Positions 15,911 to 23,642 of a stretch of 32,331 nucleotides of DNA are shown piece after piece (position 1 is the stretch's first letter; the number at the start of each line of letters is the position of its first letter). The DNA is from Chloroflexota bacterium. GTDB lineage: Bacteria; Chloroflexota; Dehalococcoidia; Lucifugimonadales; Lucifugimonadaceae. The notes beneath the pieces were generated by a model. It did no database searches, was not told the DNA's origin, and worked only from the letters and a program-made list of their open reading frames with translations. Made by a program: the position numbers and the translations under genes. The DNA is taken from contig PBKW01000013.1 in the NCBI GenBank assembly GCA_002721615.1, positions 1-32,331 on the forward strand, given 5' to 3'.

Positions 15911-15986
15911 GGCAACGTAGCTCAGGGGTTAGAGCGGGGTCTTCATAAGGCCTAGGCCGTAGGTTCAAATCCTACCGTTGCCACCA
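15911..15986 (+). tRNA. tRNA-Met (anticodon CAT), elongator type
   Basis: 76 nt with full cloverleaf. Acceptor GGCAACG pairs with CGTTGCC, the D stem is GCTC/GAGC, and the anticodon stem GGGTC/GGCCT (two G-U pairs) holds loop TTCATAA. The T arm is GTAGG-TTCAAAT-CCTAC, discriminator A, and CCA is encoded. The G1-C72 pair and lack of three G-C pairs next to the anticodon loop exclude the initiator. The 5' end, GGC-x-ACGTAGCTCAG, resembles elongator tRNA-Met more than the lysidine-modified tRNA-Ile, though the latter cannot be fully excluded. Confidence 0.95.
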
Positions 15987-15991
15987 AAAAT

Positions 15992-16744
15992 ATGACTGAT
16001 AGACAAAATTTTCAAGAAAAAGAATATGAATTCCCCTATCATCATCTTCCAGTAATTGATGAACAAAATTGGCATCTGGGGAAATGGTGGTTTAATGGCC
16101 TAGAGTATTTAGGTGTTCTAACTTACGTAAAAAACATTATTAACGATTTAAAGCCTAAAAATGTATTAGATTTTGGTTGTGGCGATGGAAGATTAACGCT
16201 TGAAATGAAAAAAACTGGAATCCCTAAAATTACAGGAATAGATATATCTGAACAAGCGTTAAATTATGCAAAAATATTTAATCAAAGTTCAAATGGAAAT
16301 GTAAAACTAGTATCTGATTTTAATGAAATAAAAAATGTGAAATTCGATCTTATAGTAGCAATGGAGGTTTTGGAACATATTGAAGAAAAAGAACTTCCTA
16401 AAATAATTCATAACCTTGCAGAGATATTAGAAGATGAAGGAAAATTTCTCATTACTGTTCCTACTCTTAATAAAAAACCTATACCTGAAAAACATTATAG
16501 ACACTACAACTTAGATATTCTTAATACACATGTATCTCCATTTTTTAAAATAGATGAAGCTAAATACATTATAAAAATAGGGTTTCTTCAAAAATTAATT
16601 AGACGTTTAATGATTAATAGATTTTTTATATTAAATTGGAAACCTTTAAATAGTTTATTAAGAAAAATTTTTGAAAAATTCGTTTTAAGTGCAGAAAAAA
16701 AAACAGGAGCTAATCTAGTAGCAATATTATCGAAAAACAAATAA
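15992..16744 (+). CDS. Class I SAM-dependent methyltransferase
   Basis: 250 residues with a Rossmann-type SAM fold. Motif I is VLDFGCGDGRLT (58-69), the acidic post-I residue sits in TGIDISEQAL (81-90), and motif IV is FDLIVAMEVLEHIEE (118-132), as in UbiG/Methyltransf_11/23 proteins. The N-terminal part (YHHLPVIDEQNWHLGKWW) is typical of small-molecule or sugar methyltransferases of unknown substrate. The ATG lies only 5 nt after the encoded CCA of tRNA-Met, with no room for a Shine-Dalgarno. If transcribed with the tRNA, 3' processing would leave a near-leaderless mRNA. The stop is 3 nt from that of the convergent protease. Substrate not identifiable. Confidence 0.88.
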   Translation: MTDRQNFQEKEYEFPYHHLPVIDEQNWHLGKWWFNGLEYLGVLTYVKNIINDLKPKNVLDFGCGDGRLTLEMKKTGIPKITGIDISEQALNYAKIFNQSSNGNVKLVSDFNEIKNVKFDLIVAMEVLEHIEEKELPKIIHNLAEILEDEGKFLITVPTLNKKPIPEKHYRHYNLDILNTHVSPFFKIDEAKYIIKIGFLQKLIRRLMINRFFILNWKPLNSLLRKIFEKFVLSAEKKTGANLVAILSKNK

Positions 16745-16747
16745 TAA

Positions 16748-17809
16748 CTAATTATTAGAAGTATCTGTCCCTAGTTTTAATAAATCCCAAACAACTTCAA
16801 CTTCTCTCATACTTATTGCTAATTGAGTCCCAATAACTCTACTTCCCCCAGCACTCTGCACTTGAGCAAAAACAACTCCAACTACATTTCCTTCAAAATC
16901 AATAATTGGCCCACCGCTATCTCCAGGATCTGCACCAGTATTAAATACTATCAACATTACTCCATCTTTAGTATAAGAAGAGCCAGGAAGAACTTTTAAG
17001 GTTGGTTTAATTCCATAATCTAAAGCTTTACCCATTTGTAAAATCACAGTTGTAACTACTCCAGACTTAATAACTGGAAACCCTGCAGTTCCCGTGGAAT
17101 ACCCTATCTGAACTATTTCTGTACCAGCATCCAATGAAGTAAGATATTTTCTGTCAAAAATTTTCAATGGCTCTATACCATTAAGCTTAGAATTAATTTT
17201 AACTGCTGCAAGATCTCTCTTTTTATCAACTCCATAAACTAATCCATAAACATCTTTAGATGTTCCATCTTTCTGAGGAATACTAACGATTACAGAAGAT
17301 TGATCTTTTACAACATGTTCATTAGTAATTATCCAATCTTCTTCAATAACCCATCCCGTTCCTGTAGCACCATCAGATCTAATTCTAGGAACTGAAAATC
17401 TCCATTGATTATACAAATCATTAGGTTTAATAATTTTTGGAAATATTTGAGGAGTAGCTGTAGGCTGAGGAGTAGGATCAACAAATATCTGAGGAGTAGC
17501 TGTAGGCTGAGGAGTAGGATCAATATTTATCTGAGGAGTAGCTGTAGGCTGAGGAGTAGGAGGTATTATTTCTATTATTTGAGGAGTAGCTGTAGGTTGA
17601 GGAGTAGGATCAATAAAAACCTGAGGAGTAGCTGTAGGTTGAGGAGTAGGATCAACAAATATCTGAGGGGTAGCAGTAGCAATTTTTGCTATTGCCTGAT
17701 CAACTCTAGCATCAATAGTAGCTTCCAAATTTAAATCATTTGAATTAATACATCCACTAATAAAAATTGAGATAAAAATTATTAAACTAGTTCTTAAAAA
17801 AAAATCCAT
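16748..17809 (-). CDS. Secreted trypsin-like serine protease lipoprotein with Pro/Thr-rich repeat spacer
   Basis: 353 residues. A lipoprotein signal ends at Cys20 (IFISGC). Next comes a short helical stretch, then five copies of a TATPQ...PTPQP unit (about 45-122), an extended spacer. The rest (about 130-345) is a DegP/HtrA-like S1C protease without a PDZ domain. His165 (TNEHVV), Asp199 (KRDLAAV) and Ser298 (GDPGDSGGP) make the triad; the oxyanion turn and GVVFAQ strand are also seen. It acts outside the membrane, held off the surface by the spacer. The start region is almost identical to that of pstS (see the inverted repeats). Protein quality control or degradation of external proteins are both possible. 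Confidence 0.92.
   Translation of the reverse strand: MDFFLRTSLIIFISIFISGCINSNDLNLEATIDARVDQAIAKIATATPQIFVDPTPQPTATPQVFIDPTPQPTATPQIIEIIPPTPQPTATPQINIDPTPQPTATPQIFVDPTPQPTATPQIFPKIIKPNDLYNQWRFSVPRIRSDGATGTGWVIEEDWIITNEHVVKDQSSVIVSIPQKDGTSKDVYGLVYGVDKKRDLAAVKINSKLNGIEPLKIFDRKYLTSLDAGTEIVQIGYSTGTAGFPVIKSGVVTTVILQMGKALDYGIKPTLKVLPGSSYTKDGVMLIVFNTGADPGDSGGPIIDFEGNVVGVVFAQVQSAGGSRVIGTQLAISMREVEVVWDLLKLGTDTSNN
17441..17671 (-). repeat. In-frame minisatellite coding the TATPQ...PTPQP spacer
   Basis: Five tandem units on the minus strand: four of 42 bp (14 residues) and one of 48 bp (16 residues, with IIEIIPP in the variable part). The PTPQPTATPQ core is constant and three to five residues between cores vary (IFVD, VFID, INID). 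All unit lengths are multiples of three, so copy-number change would alter spacer length without breaking the frame. Confidence 0.95.
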
Positions 17810-17844
17810 TAATATAAGTTTATCTTAAAAATATAAATTAACTA
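17777..17844 (-). repeat. Left arm of a 68-bp inverted duplication (protease start region)
   Basis: Read on the minus strand, these 68 bp match 18624-18691 on the plus strand at 64 positions, with 33 consecutive identical bases up to the ATG. The arm covers 35 bp upstream of the start codon and 33 bp from it, so it carries the 5' leader, probably the promoter, and the first codons M-x-FFLRT-x-LII of the signal peptide. Confidence 0.92.
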
Positions 17845-17930
17845 CAATATTTCTATTGAAAACTTTTAAAATCTAAGTTATTTTCAGAGATAAATTATAT
17901 ATATTTAAATATTAAATTTTTCTTATTGTT

Positions 17931-18593
17931 ATGATATTTAAAAAAATATTACCTGTTTTCACAATAATTCTTTTTTTTAATTCTATTTCATGTGATAACA
18001 ATCAAGAAATTCAAGAAATTGAAAAAACATCTATCGATTATACTTATATAGATAATTCTGATTCAATCAAAAAGCTTTCCGAATCTATAAATAACTCTCC
18101 TTCTGACCCTGAGCTTTATTTTGAGAGAGGAAATTTATTCCTTAAATCTAATCAATTAATAAATGCAAGAAAAGATTTCGACAAAACAATTGATTTAATG
18201 CCTGAAGCTACACTTGCATATATATATAGAGCAAAAGTTTTTTTTGAATTAGAAGAAATTGAAAAAGCTACTTTAGATTATTCTAAAGCAATAGATTTAA
18301 CTCAAAATAATTGGGAATTATTTAAATTTAGAGGAATAACTTATCAGCATTCACAAAATTATCAAAATGCTATAGAAGATTTCTCACAAGCTTTAGAAAT
18401 TAGATTGGAAGAATTTCAAGATATAGAAAACCAAAAAATACAAATTTCCAATTTGTATTTTTTAAGAGGCAGTTCTTATGCTTCCTTAAAAAAATATGAT
18501 CAAGCATTAATTGATTTTGAAAATGCACTAAATTTTTTCAGCAATAATATAGAAGCAAAAAATTCTATAAAAAGAATTTCTAAAATTAAATAA
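17931..18593 (+). CDS. TPR-repeat lipoprotein
   Basis: 220 residues. A signal peptide ends at Cys21 (NSISC), so the mature protein is likely membrane-anchored and external. From about residue 55 there are four tetratricopeptide repeats: SPSDPELYFERGNLFL, EATLAYIYRAKVFFELEE, NWELFKFRGITYQHSQN and ISNLYFLRGSSYASLKK, each with a second helix of the DF-x-x-AL-x-L kind. TPR domains hold protein partners; the partner is unknown. No Shine-Dalgarno is visible. The gene lies between two outward-facing copies of a 68-bp repeat, so it sits in a segment that homologous inversion could flip. All tyrosine codons are TAT, in contrast with pstS next door. Confidence 0.85.
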   Translation: MIFKKILPVFTIILFFNSISCDNNQEIQEIEKTSIDYTYIDNSDSIKKLSESINNSPSDPELYFERGNLFLKSNQLINARKDFDKTIDLMPEATLAYIYRAKVFFELEEIEKATLDYSKAIDLTQNNWELFKFRGITYQHSQNYQNAIEDFSQALEIRLEEFQDIENQKIQISNLYFLRGSSYASLKKYDQALIDFENALNFFSNNIEAKNSIKRISKIK

Positions 18594-18623
18594 TGTAAAA
18601 ACAACATTTCTTTATAAAAAATA

Positions 18624-18691
18624 TAGTCAATTTATATTTTTAAGATAAACTTATATTAATGAATTTTTTTTTAAGAACCAATTTAATAATT
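18624..18691 (+). repeat. Right arm of the 68-bp inverted duplication (pstS start region)
   Basis: Plus-strand partner of 17777-17844, with 64 of 68 identical. It spans 35 bp before and 33 bp from the pstS ATG, including a run of nine T that is conserved in length in both arms. The four differences all look like transitions (T/C, G/A), which fits a fairly recent copy. Confidence 0.92.
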
Positions 18692-19612
18692 GCAACAATG
18701 TTTCTTGTTGTTGCTTGTGGCGGATCTAATGATCATGAAGTTGAAAATTCTTCAAATACAAAAGCTCTTTCTGGGTTAATCGAGATTGATGGTTCAAGTA
18801 CTGTATTCCCAATTACTCAAGCAGTTGCTGAAGAATTCAACAAAATTTATCCAAATGTTCAAATTCCAGTAGGGGTTTCTGGAACAGGCGGAGGAATGAA
18901 GAGATTTACTGTCGGAGAGACAAGTATTTCTAATGCCTCTAGGCCTATAAAAGATCAAGAAATAAACTCGGCTAAAGAAAACGAAATTGATTTCATTGAA
19001 ATAACTGTAGCTTACGACGGATTATCTGTAATGGTTAACCCTAAAAACACTTGGGTTGAATGTCTTACAATAGAACAGTTAAACAAGCTATGGAAACCAA
19101 ACAATCCTATTAATAAATGGAGTGATTTGGACTCATCTTGGCCAGACGAAACTATCAATCTTTACGGCCCAGGCACCGACTCTGGTACTTTTGACTACTT
19201 CACTGATGAAGTAAATGGTGACGAAGGTATTAGTCGAGCAGACTATGTGGCTAGCGAAGATGACAACGTTGTAGTTATGGGTATTTCGGGTGACAAAAAC
19301 TCATTAGGTTACTTCGGTTACGCTTATTACATTGAAAACAAAGACAAATTAAAAATAGTTCCTATTGACGGAGGCACAGGTTGTGCCACTCCATCAATGG
19401 ACACAATTGCTAACGGCTCCTACGCACCTCTTTCTAGGCCTGTCTTTATTTACGTAAATACAAAACACCTCATTAACAGACCTGAAGTAGAAGCCTTTTT
19501 GAATTTTTACTTAAACGAAGGAAGATCTTTAGTAGAAGAAGTTGGATACGTTCCACTTCCTGATTCAGAATACGATTTACAAATTAAAAATGTAATTTCT
19601 TCAATAAAATAA
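18659..19612 (+). CDS. pstS: Phosphate ABC transporter substrate-binding lipoprotein PstS
   Basis: Extracytoplasmic phosphate-binding protein, 317 residues. The lipoprotein signal ends at Cys20 (LVVACGG). Phosphate-pocket segments are visible: [11 protein letters not shown] (43-53), [12 protein letters not shown] (72-83), SNASRPI (91-97) and [12 protein letters not shown]. It is a normal length for the family. No pstCAB or phoU genes are adjacent, so the transporter core must be elsewhere. Codon use differs from all neighbours: 11 of 14 Tyr codons are TAC, and GAC, AAC and TTC are frequent. This is typical of a very highly expressed protein. The start region is shared with the protease gene. 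Stop lies 2 nt from the convergent transferase gene. Confidence 0.95.
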   Translation: MNFFLRTNLIIATMFLVVACGGSNDHEVENSSNTKALSGLIEIDGSSTVFPITQAVAEEFNKIYPNVQIPVGVSGTGGGMKRFTVGETSISNASRPIKDQEINSAKENEIDFIEITVAYDGLSVMVNPKNTWVECLTIEQLNKLWKPNNPINKWSDLDSSWPDETINLYGPGTDSGTFDYFTDEVNGDEGISRADYVASEDDNVVVMGISGDKNSLGYFGYAYYIENKDKLKIVPIDGGTGCATPSMDTIANGSYAPLSRPVFIYVNTKHLINRPEVEAFLNFYLNEGRSLVEEVGYVPLPDSEYDLQIKNVISSIK

Positions 19613-19614
19613 AT

Positions 19615-21072
19615 TTAATTTTCTAATATTTCTTTCAAACGGTTAAATATTCTTACAGAAGATAAATCTTTGTTATCGCCAGCAAATTGATCTTTGATTT
19701 TTTTTCTTCCTTCAGAATATTGATTTGGGTTATCAATATAATTTGAAATTTGATTATCAAGTTCTTGAAAATTTGATACCAATTTTGTTCCATCAGTTTT
19801 TAAAAGATCTTGATAATGATTTACAAAATATCTATTACTTACAGACAATAAATCAGGAACATCTTCTTGGCCCTCAAATGCCAAATTTATTATTGGTGTG
19901 TTAGTGCAACTAGCATCTATAGCAAGAGTACTTTGGCCACAAATTAACATTTTTGATTTTTCTAATAGTGAAGCCATTAAATAACCATCTTCTTTGTATT
20001 GAATAGGATTAAAATTATCAATGTTAGGTGTTTTAAGTAATTTCACAAATGGGTAATTTTTTAAGCTTTGAAATCTTTTTTCAAAATCTTGATCCATAGG
20101 ATGAGATCTTATTACCATCTGAAAATTTGATTTAGAATAAAAAGAAGATTTGATTTTTTCTGCTATATGCTTGGCTATAGATGGTTCGCCTATTCCTCGA
20201 TGAAATCTATTAGATCCAAATAAAATTATATTTACATCAGATTTTATACCATGAGATTCTAATATTGAGTCAGAATTTAAATTTTTTATATTAAAATAAT
20301 TATCAAATTGAGGAGAACCAACAACATTAATCAAATCAGATTCCACATTATGAAATTTTACCATTTCATCCTTCATAGTGTTATTCCAAACCCAATATTC
20401 TGAAAGATGAGGAATTACAGGACCATTCTTTGTTAAATGGTCCCAAGTTCTAACATTACCAATAACATAAGATTTATGCATTAACCCATAAATAGAATAA
20501 GTAAAAGAAATAGGAGTTTGAGAATCTCCAATAAATACTATATCTGGAGAAATTTTATCAAACACTTTTTTTATAGAATTTTGACCAGAAATTAATTTCA
20601 TTGTCATCATTTTTATAAAAATGTTTAGGATTTTTTTTGATTTAGGAAAAGGAAATCCTAAATAACTAGGCCATACATCGGTATTCCATAAATAGTCATG
20701 ATTTAAATTTTTTAAATTAGAAGTGATGTCCCTATATCTTTTATGAGTAATAAATGAATTAATATCATTAAATCTATACACACTACTTTTATGAAGAAAA
20801 TCTTGCCTTATTTTCCAAAAAAAACGTTCCTTAAAAAATCCTCTTTCAGGAACTAATGGGATCAATGAAATATCATGGTTAGACAAAAAAGAAGAGACTT
20901 TATCAAATATATCTCTTGAAACCGGATTCGATTCTATTCCTGCAAAATAAACATCTAAATTATAAGATTCTTTTAATTTTAAAAGTTCATCAAAAAAAGG
21001 TGTACTAAGATAATTTCTAGTCACAAATGAATTCCCTGGAACAAACATTATAGATTTTTTGCGCTTAATCAT
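19615..21072 (-). CDS. GT-B-like transferase related to CDP-glycerol/poly-glycosyl transferases
   Basis: 485 residues; paralogue of the gene at 30416-31831. Shared blocks include RTWDHLTKNG...YWVWN, INVVGSPQFDNYF (the GSP turn of the nucleotide-binding half), a central IILFGSNRF start of the second Rossmann half, MVIRSHP, and ICGQSTLAIDASCTNTPIINL. The order is that of a GT-B fold with donor site in the C-terminal half. A role in surface polymer synthesis is inferred. I start it at ATG 21072, which has AAGG 8 nt upstream. A TTG at 21090 would add six residues. The ribosome site overlaps the end of the PHP-hydrolase gene, so the two are coupled. Confidence 0.75.
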   Translation of the reverse strand: MIKRKKSIMFVPGNSFVTRNYLSTPFFDELLKLKESYNLDVYFAGIESNPVSRDIFDKVSSFLSNHDISLIPLVPERGFFKERFFWKIRQDFLHKSSVYRFNDINSFITHKRYRDITSNLKNLNHDYLWNTDVWPSYLGFPFPKSKKILNIFIKMMTMKLISGQNSIKKVFDKISPDIVFIGDSQTPISFTYSIYGLMHKSYVIGNVRTWDHLTKNGPVIPHLSEYWVWNNTMKDEMVKFHNVESDLINVVGSPQFDNYFNIKNLNSDSILESHGIKSDVNIILFGSNRFHRGIGEPSIAKHIAEKIKSSFYSKSNFQMVIRSHPMDQDFEKRFQSLKNYPFVKLLKTPNIDNFNPIQYKEDGYLMASLLEKSKMLICGQSTLAIDASCTNTPIINLAFEGQEDVPDLLSVSNRYFVNHYQDLLKTDGTKLVSNFQELDNQISNYIDNPNQYSEGRKKIKDQFAGDNKDLSSVRIFNRLKEILEN

Positions 21073-21082
21073 ATCTTTAACC

Positions 21083-22525
21083 TTAAACAATTTTTTTATA
21101 AAGATTTTTAGCTTCTCTATGTAAATTTAAAATTTCTTTACGTTGTTTGTCTGAATAAAATTTTCCTCTTTTTTCTACCCATTCTAAACTTTCATCAATT
21201 TTTTTTATGAAATATTTTGCAGAAATTATTTTCTCTGAAAATTTATCTTTCCCTGTAGAAATATATAGAGGTGAAGTATGTGCCCAAATAGGTTGAAAGA
21301 AGGAATCTCTTGTTTTAGATTTTATCCTCGCAGCTATCCAACCATCATTAGGAAGATAAACTTTTTTTTCTATAATTCCGTTCTTTTGTTTATCTTGAAT
21401 TGAAAATTTTTCAATTACATTTCCATTAAAAATCAATTCAACTTGATCAATATTGTAATATGAAGCCCATGTGATCTTAGCCTCAACACTTTTATCTTTC
21501 TGAAAAGAAATATCAATCTCATTTCCCATAGTTTGATTATTAATTTCTAAAAACAATGAAGGACCATTAGATATAAAACAATTCCCATCTTTTAAAGATT
21601 TTATCCAGCCTTCATAATTAAATTTTCCTCCAGTAAAAGCGTAAATTCTATTGGCAGATGAAAGAAACCAATCAGAGCCTGTAGATGCAGGAATTTTCAA
21701 TCCACAATTCAACATATGATACCAAATGGTATATTCTACATCAGTCCAAAATGGATCAAACAAGTTGATTGCATCTAATTTTCCTAATATTCCTGCTACA
21801 GGAGCCTCCATTCCTTGTCCATTATGACACCAAATCACCAATCCATTTTGAGATTTTGCTTGATCACAAACATAGGTCAATGGTGGATAATCAGGTTCAA
21901 ATTTATCTACAAGAATTCCTGTACTAACAGGATCAATTACATTTTTTATATTTAATAACATCACATGGCCATAGCCTATACTGTATGAATCGGTATTATG
22001 TCTACTTTCTTCTCCACATTCAACATGGTGATTCAAATCAGAAAATTCAGAAAGAAATCCTGGGCTATATTTATTAGATGCATATTCTAAATCCCATCTT
22101 TTAAGAATAGAAATTGCAGTCATTCTTAAATCTTCAATTCTAGGATCTAATAATAATCTCTCATCAGGGCTTTCTTCTTTTTCATCATAATGTAAATGAG
22201 TATTTCCTGGATGCCACCCTTCATTAGAAACAAGATTCCATTTGTTGAGATTTACATCAATTTTCTCTATAGAAGAAGAATCTACTTCTATTGTTTCTTT
22301 CCATGGTTCATATTCTGTTCCTTTTTCAATGAGTATTTGATGATAACCATTAGTAACATCTACTTCAAAATATCCATTGGAATAGAAAAAAGGTTCTCCT
22401 GGTCCAATTTTTTTTATTGATTCTCTTGAATGCACCAATTCACCAGAAGGAGATAAAATTTGTACTCTAGCAGGCACTTTTTCTCCTGAAACGGAATCTC
22501 TAATTTCTCCACAAAGTTTTGTCAT
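21083..22525 (-). CDS. CehA/McbA-family metallohydrolase (PHP-type) with N-terminal beta-sandwich
   Basis: 480 residues. The first 95 form a carboxypeptidase-regulatory or transthyretin-like beta domain (GEIRDSVSGEKVPARVQILSPSG; SNGYFEVDV). The catalytic PHP-like part starts with EGWHPGNTHLHYDE (102-115), where His110 and His112 would bind metal. It goes on with HVMLLNIKN, LVIWCHNGQG and KIPASTGSDWF, as in CehA/McbA hydrolases known from carbaryl degradation but broadly distributed. No signal peptide is seen, so it is probably cytoplasmic. The physiological ester or phosphodiester substrate is unknown; pairing with a GT-B transferase hints at glycan metabolism. No Shine-Dalgarno; the TATTAT box 6 nt before the ATG suggests a leaderless transcript. 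Confidence 0.82.
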   Translation of the reverse strand: MTKLCGEIRDSVSGEKVPARVQILSPSGELVHSRESIKKIGPGEPFFYSNGYFEVDVTNGYHQILIEKGTEYEPWKETIEVDSSSIEKIDVNLNKWNLVSNEGWHPGNTHLHYDEKEESPDERLLLDPRIEDLRMTAISILKRWDLEYASNKYSPGFLSEFSDLNHHVECGEESRHNTDSYSIGYGHVMLLNIKNVIDPVSTGILVDKFEPDYPPLTYVCDQAKSQNGLVIWCHNGQGMEAPVAGILGKLDAINLFDPFWTDVEYTIWYHMLNCGLKIPASTGSDWFLSSANRIYAFTGGKFNYEGWIKSLKDGNCFISNGPSLFLEINNQTMGNEIDISFQKDKSVEAKITWASYYNIDQVELIFNGNVIEKFSIQDKQKNGIIEKKVYLPNDGWIAARIKSKTRDSFFQPIWAHTSPLYISTGKDKFSEKIISAKYFIKKIDESLEWVEKRGKFYSDKQRKEILNLHREAKNLYKKIV

Positions 22526-22655
22526 CTAGTTATAATAAATAATTATAGTTTTTAATTAATAAATTATAGTCTTTTTTATAGTTTAATTCTCAAAATCTTA
22601 TCTCATTGAAAATTATAAAACTTTTTGTAACTTAAAATTATGTTTATAATTATAA

Positions 22656-22680
22656 GTCGAGGTGTCGCAATGGTAGTAGC
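22656..22680 (+). pseudogene. Possible 5' remnant of a tRNA gene
   Basis: GTCGAGGTGTCGCAATGGT, then AGTAGC, has the look of an acceptor strand, the TG at 8-9 and a D arm of a bacterial tRNA. TATAAT lies 5 nt upstream (22645-22650). No anticodon arm, T arm or complementary acceptor strand follows before the intact tRNA-Arg 55 nt downstream. A decayed or partly deleted tRNA is the likeliest reading, but the evidence is short. Confidence 0.35.
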
Positions 22681-22735
22681 TATATGTCAATAAGTAATAA
22701 TATTTGGTAGAAAATAACTTAAGCACTCCATATAT

Positions 22736-22811
22736 GCGCTTGTAGCTCAACGGATAGAGCGCAGCCCTGCGAAGGCTGAGGTTGTGGGTTCGATTCCCGC
22801 CAAGCGCGCCA
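22736..22811 (+). tRNA. tRNA-Arg (anticodon GCG)
   Basis: 76-nt cloverleaf. Acceptor GCGCTTG/CAAGCGC, D stem GCTC/GAGC with A20 in the D loop (an arginine identity base), a fully paired anticodon stem CAGCC/GGCTG around CTGCGAA, T arm GTGGG-TTCGATT-CCCGC, discriminator G, CCA encoded. The anticodon reads GCG, for CGU/CGC, not the ACG (inosine) form usual in bacteria. Confidence 0.95.
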
Positions 22812-22849
22812 TTAAAAAAAATCATGTAAAATTATATTAGGAGATAATT

Positions 22850-23638
22850 TTGCCAAAATTAAATGCAAATATTCAATTTTTATTCAACGAACATGATGTT
22901 TTATCAAGATTCAAAGAAGCATCTAACTTTGGATTTAGTGCCATAGAACTCCAAAGTCCTTATAAATTCGATTCATCTCATATAAAAAACATTTTAGACG
23001 ACTTTAACTTAAAAATGGTTTTAATTAATGTCCCAGTGATAGATGAAGATACAGGTAAAATGAATTTAGCAATCATTCCAGATAAAACAGATTTATTCAA
23101 ACATAGAATAGAGAAAGCTTTAGAATATGCTGAAAAATTAGATGTAAATGTAGTCAATTGTACTCCTGGCCCTTCTAATGAAAATTTAAATTTTTCAGAA
23201 ATGTATGAAACTCTAATTTCTAACCTAAAATTTGCTTCTCCACTATTCGAAAGCATAGGAGTTAAATTACTTATTGAACCCATTAACACGATTGATCAAC
23301 CTGGATTTTTTATTAACAAATCTGATCAAGCTTTAAAATTAATCGATGATGTCGATCATAAAAATTTAGGCCTTCAGTATGACTTGTACCACATGCAAAT
23401 AATGGAAGGAAATCTTACAAGAACCATAGAAAACAACATTGAAAAAATCTGGCACTTTCAAATTGCAGATAACCCCGGAAGAAATGAACCTGGTTCAGGA
23501 GAAATAAACTTTGATCATATGTTTTCAATAATTGACAAGTTAGACTACAAAGGTTTTATTGGAGCTGAATATCATCCAAAAACCACAACATTAGAAGGTC
23601 TTTCTTGGATAAAAAAATACCCTTCAATCAAAATTTAA
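22850..23638 (+). CDS. Hydroxypyruvate isomerase-like TIM-barrel enzyme (Hyi/OtnI family)
   Basis: 262 residues with a xylose-isomerase-like TIM barrel. Family features are FSAIELQSPY (29-38), VVNCTPG (101-107), LLIEPIN (140-146) with metal-binding Glu143, YDLYHMQIMEGNL (177-189) with Asp178, HFQIADNPGRNEPGSGEINF (202-221), and GFIGAEYHP (235-243) with Glu240. Hyi enzymes interconvert hydroxypyruvate with tartronate semialdehyde; OtnI acts on 2-dehydro-tetronate. Which applies cannot be told. The start is TTG at 22850 with TAGGAG 7-8 nt upstream, a clear ribosome binding site. It follows tRNA-Arg by 38 nt and leads into the thioredoxin lipoproteins. Confidence 0.88.
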   Translation: MPKLNANIQFLFNEHDVLSRFKEASNFGFSAIELQSPYKFDSSHIKNILDDFNLKMVLINVPVIDEDTGKMNLAIIPDKTDLFKHRIEKALEYAEKLDVNVVNCTPGPSNENLNFSEMYETLISNLKFASPLFESIGVKLLIEPINTIDQPGFFINKSDQALKLIDDVDHKNLGLQYDLYHMQIMEGNLTRTIENNIEKIWHFQIADNPGRNEPGSGEINFDHMFSIIDKLDYKGFIGAEYHPKTTTLEGLSWIKKYPSIKI

Positions 23639-23642
23639 TTAT

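Noticed and set aside
17441-17671. Possible CRISPR array (regular repeats with short variable spacers)
   Set aside because: Unit length 42 bp with only 9-15 variable bases, fully in frame within a protein, and no cas genes.
17405-17734. 109-residue open frame on the plus strand, rich in LRSSCRLRSR repeats
   Set aside because: It is the antisense reading of the protease minisatellite. The 42-bp units keep the frame open by chance.
18624-18659. Pho box upstream of pstS
   Set aside because: No pair of CTGTCAT-like direct repeats at 11-bp spacing was found; the region is nearly all A/T.
22613-22825. 70-residue open frame on the minus strand (GALGGNRTHNLSLRRAALYPLSYKR...)
   Set aside because: It is the antisense translation of tRNA-Arg. 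This peptide pattern is a well-known false gene over tRNAs.
22978-23289. 103-residue minus-strand open frame
   Set aside because: Antisense to the hydroxypyruvate isomerase-like gene, with no supporting motif.
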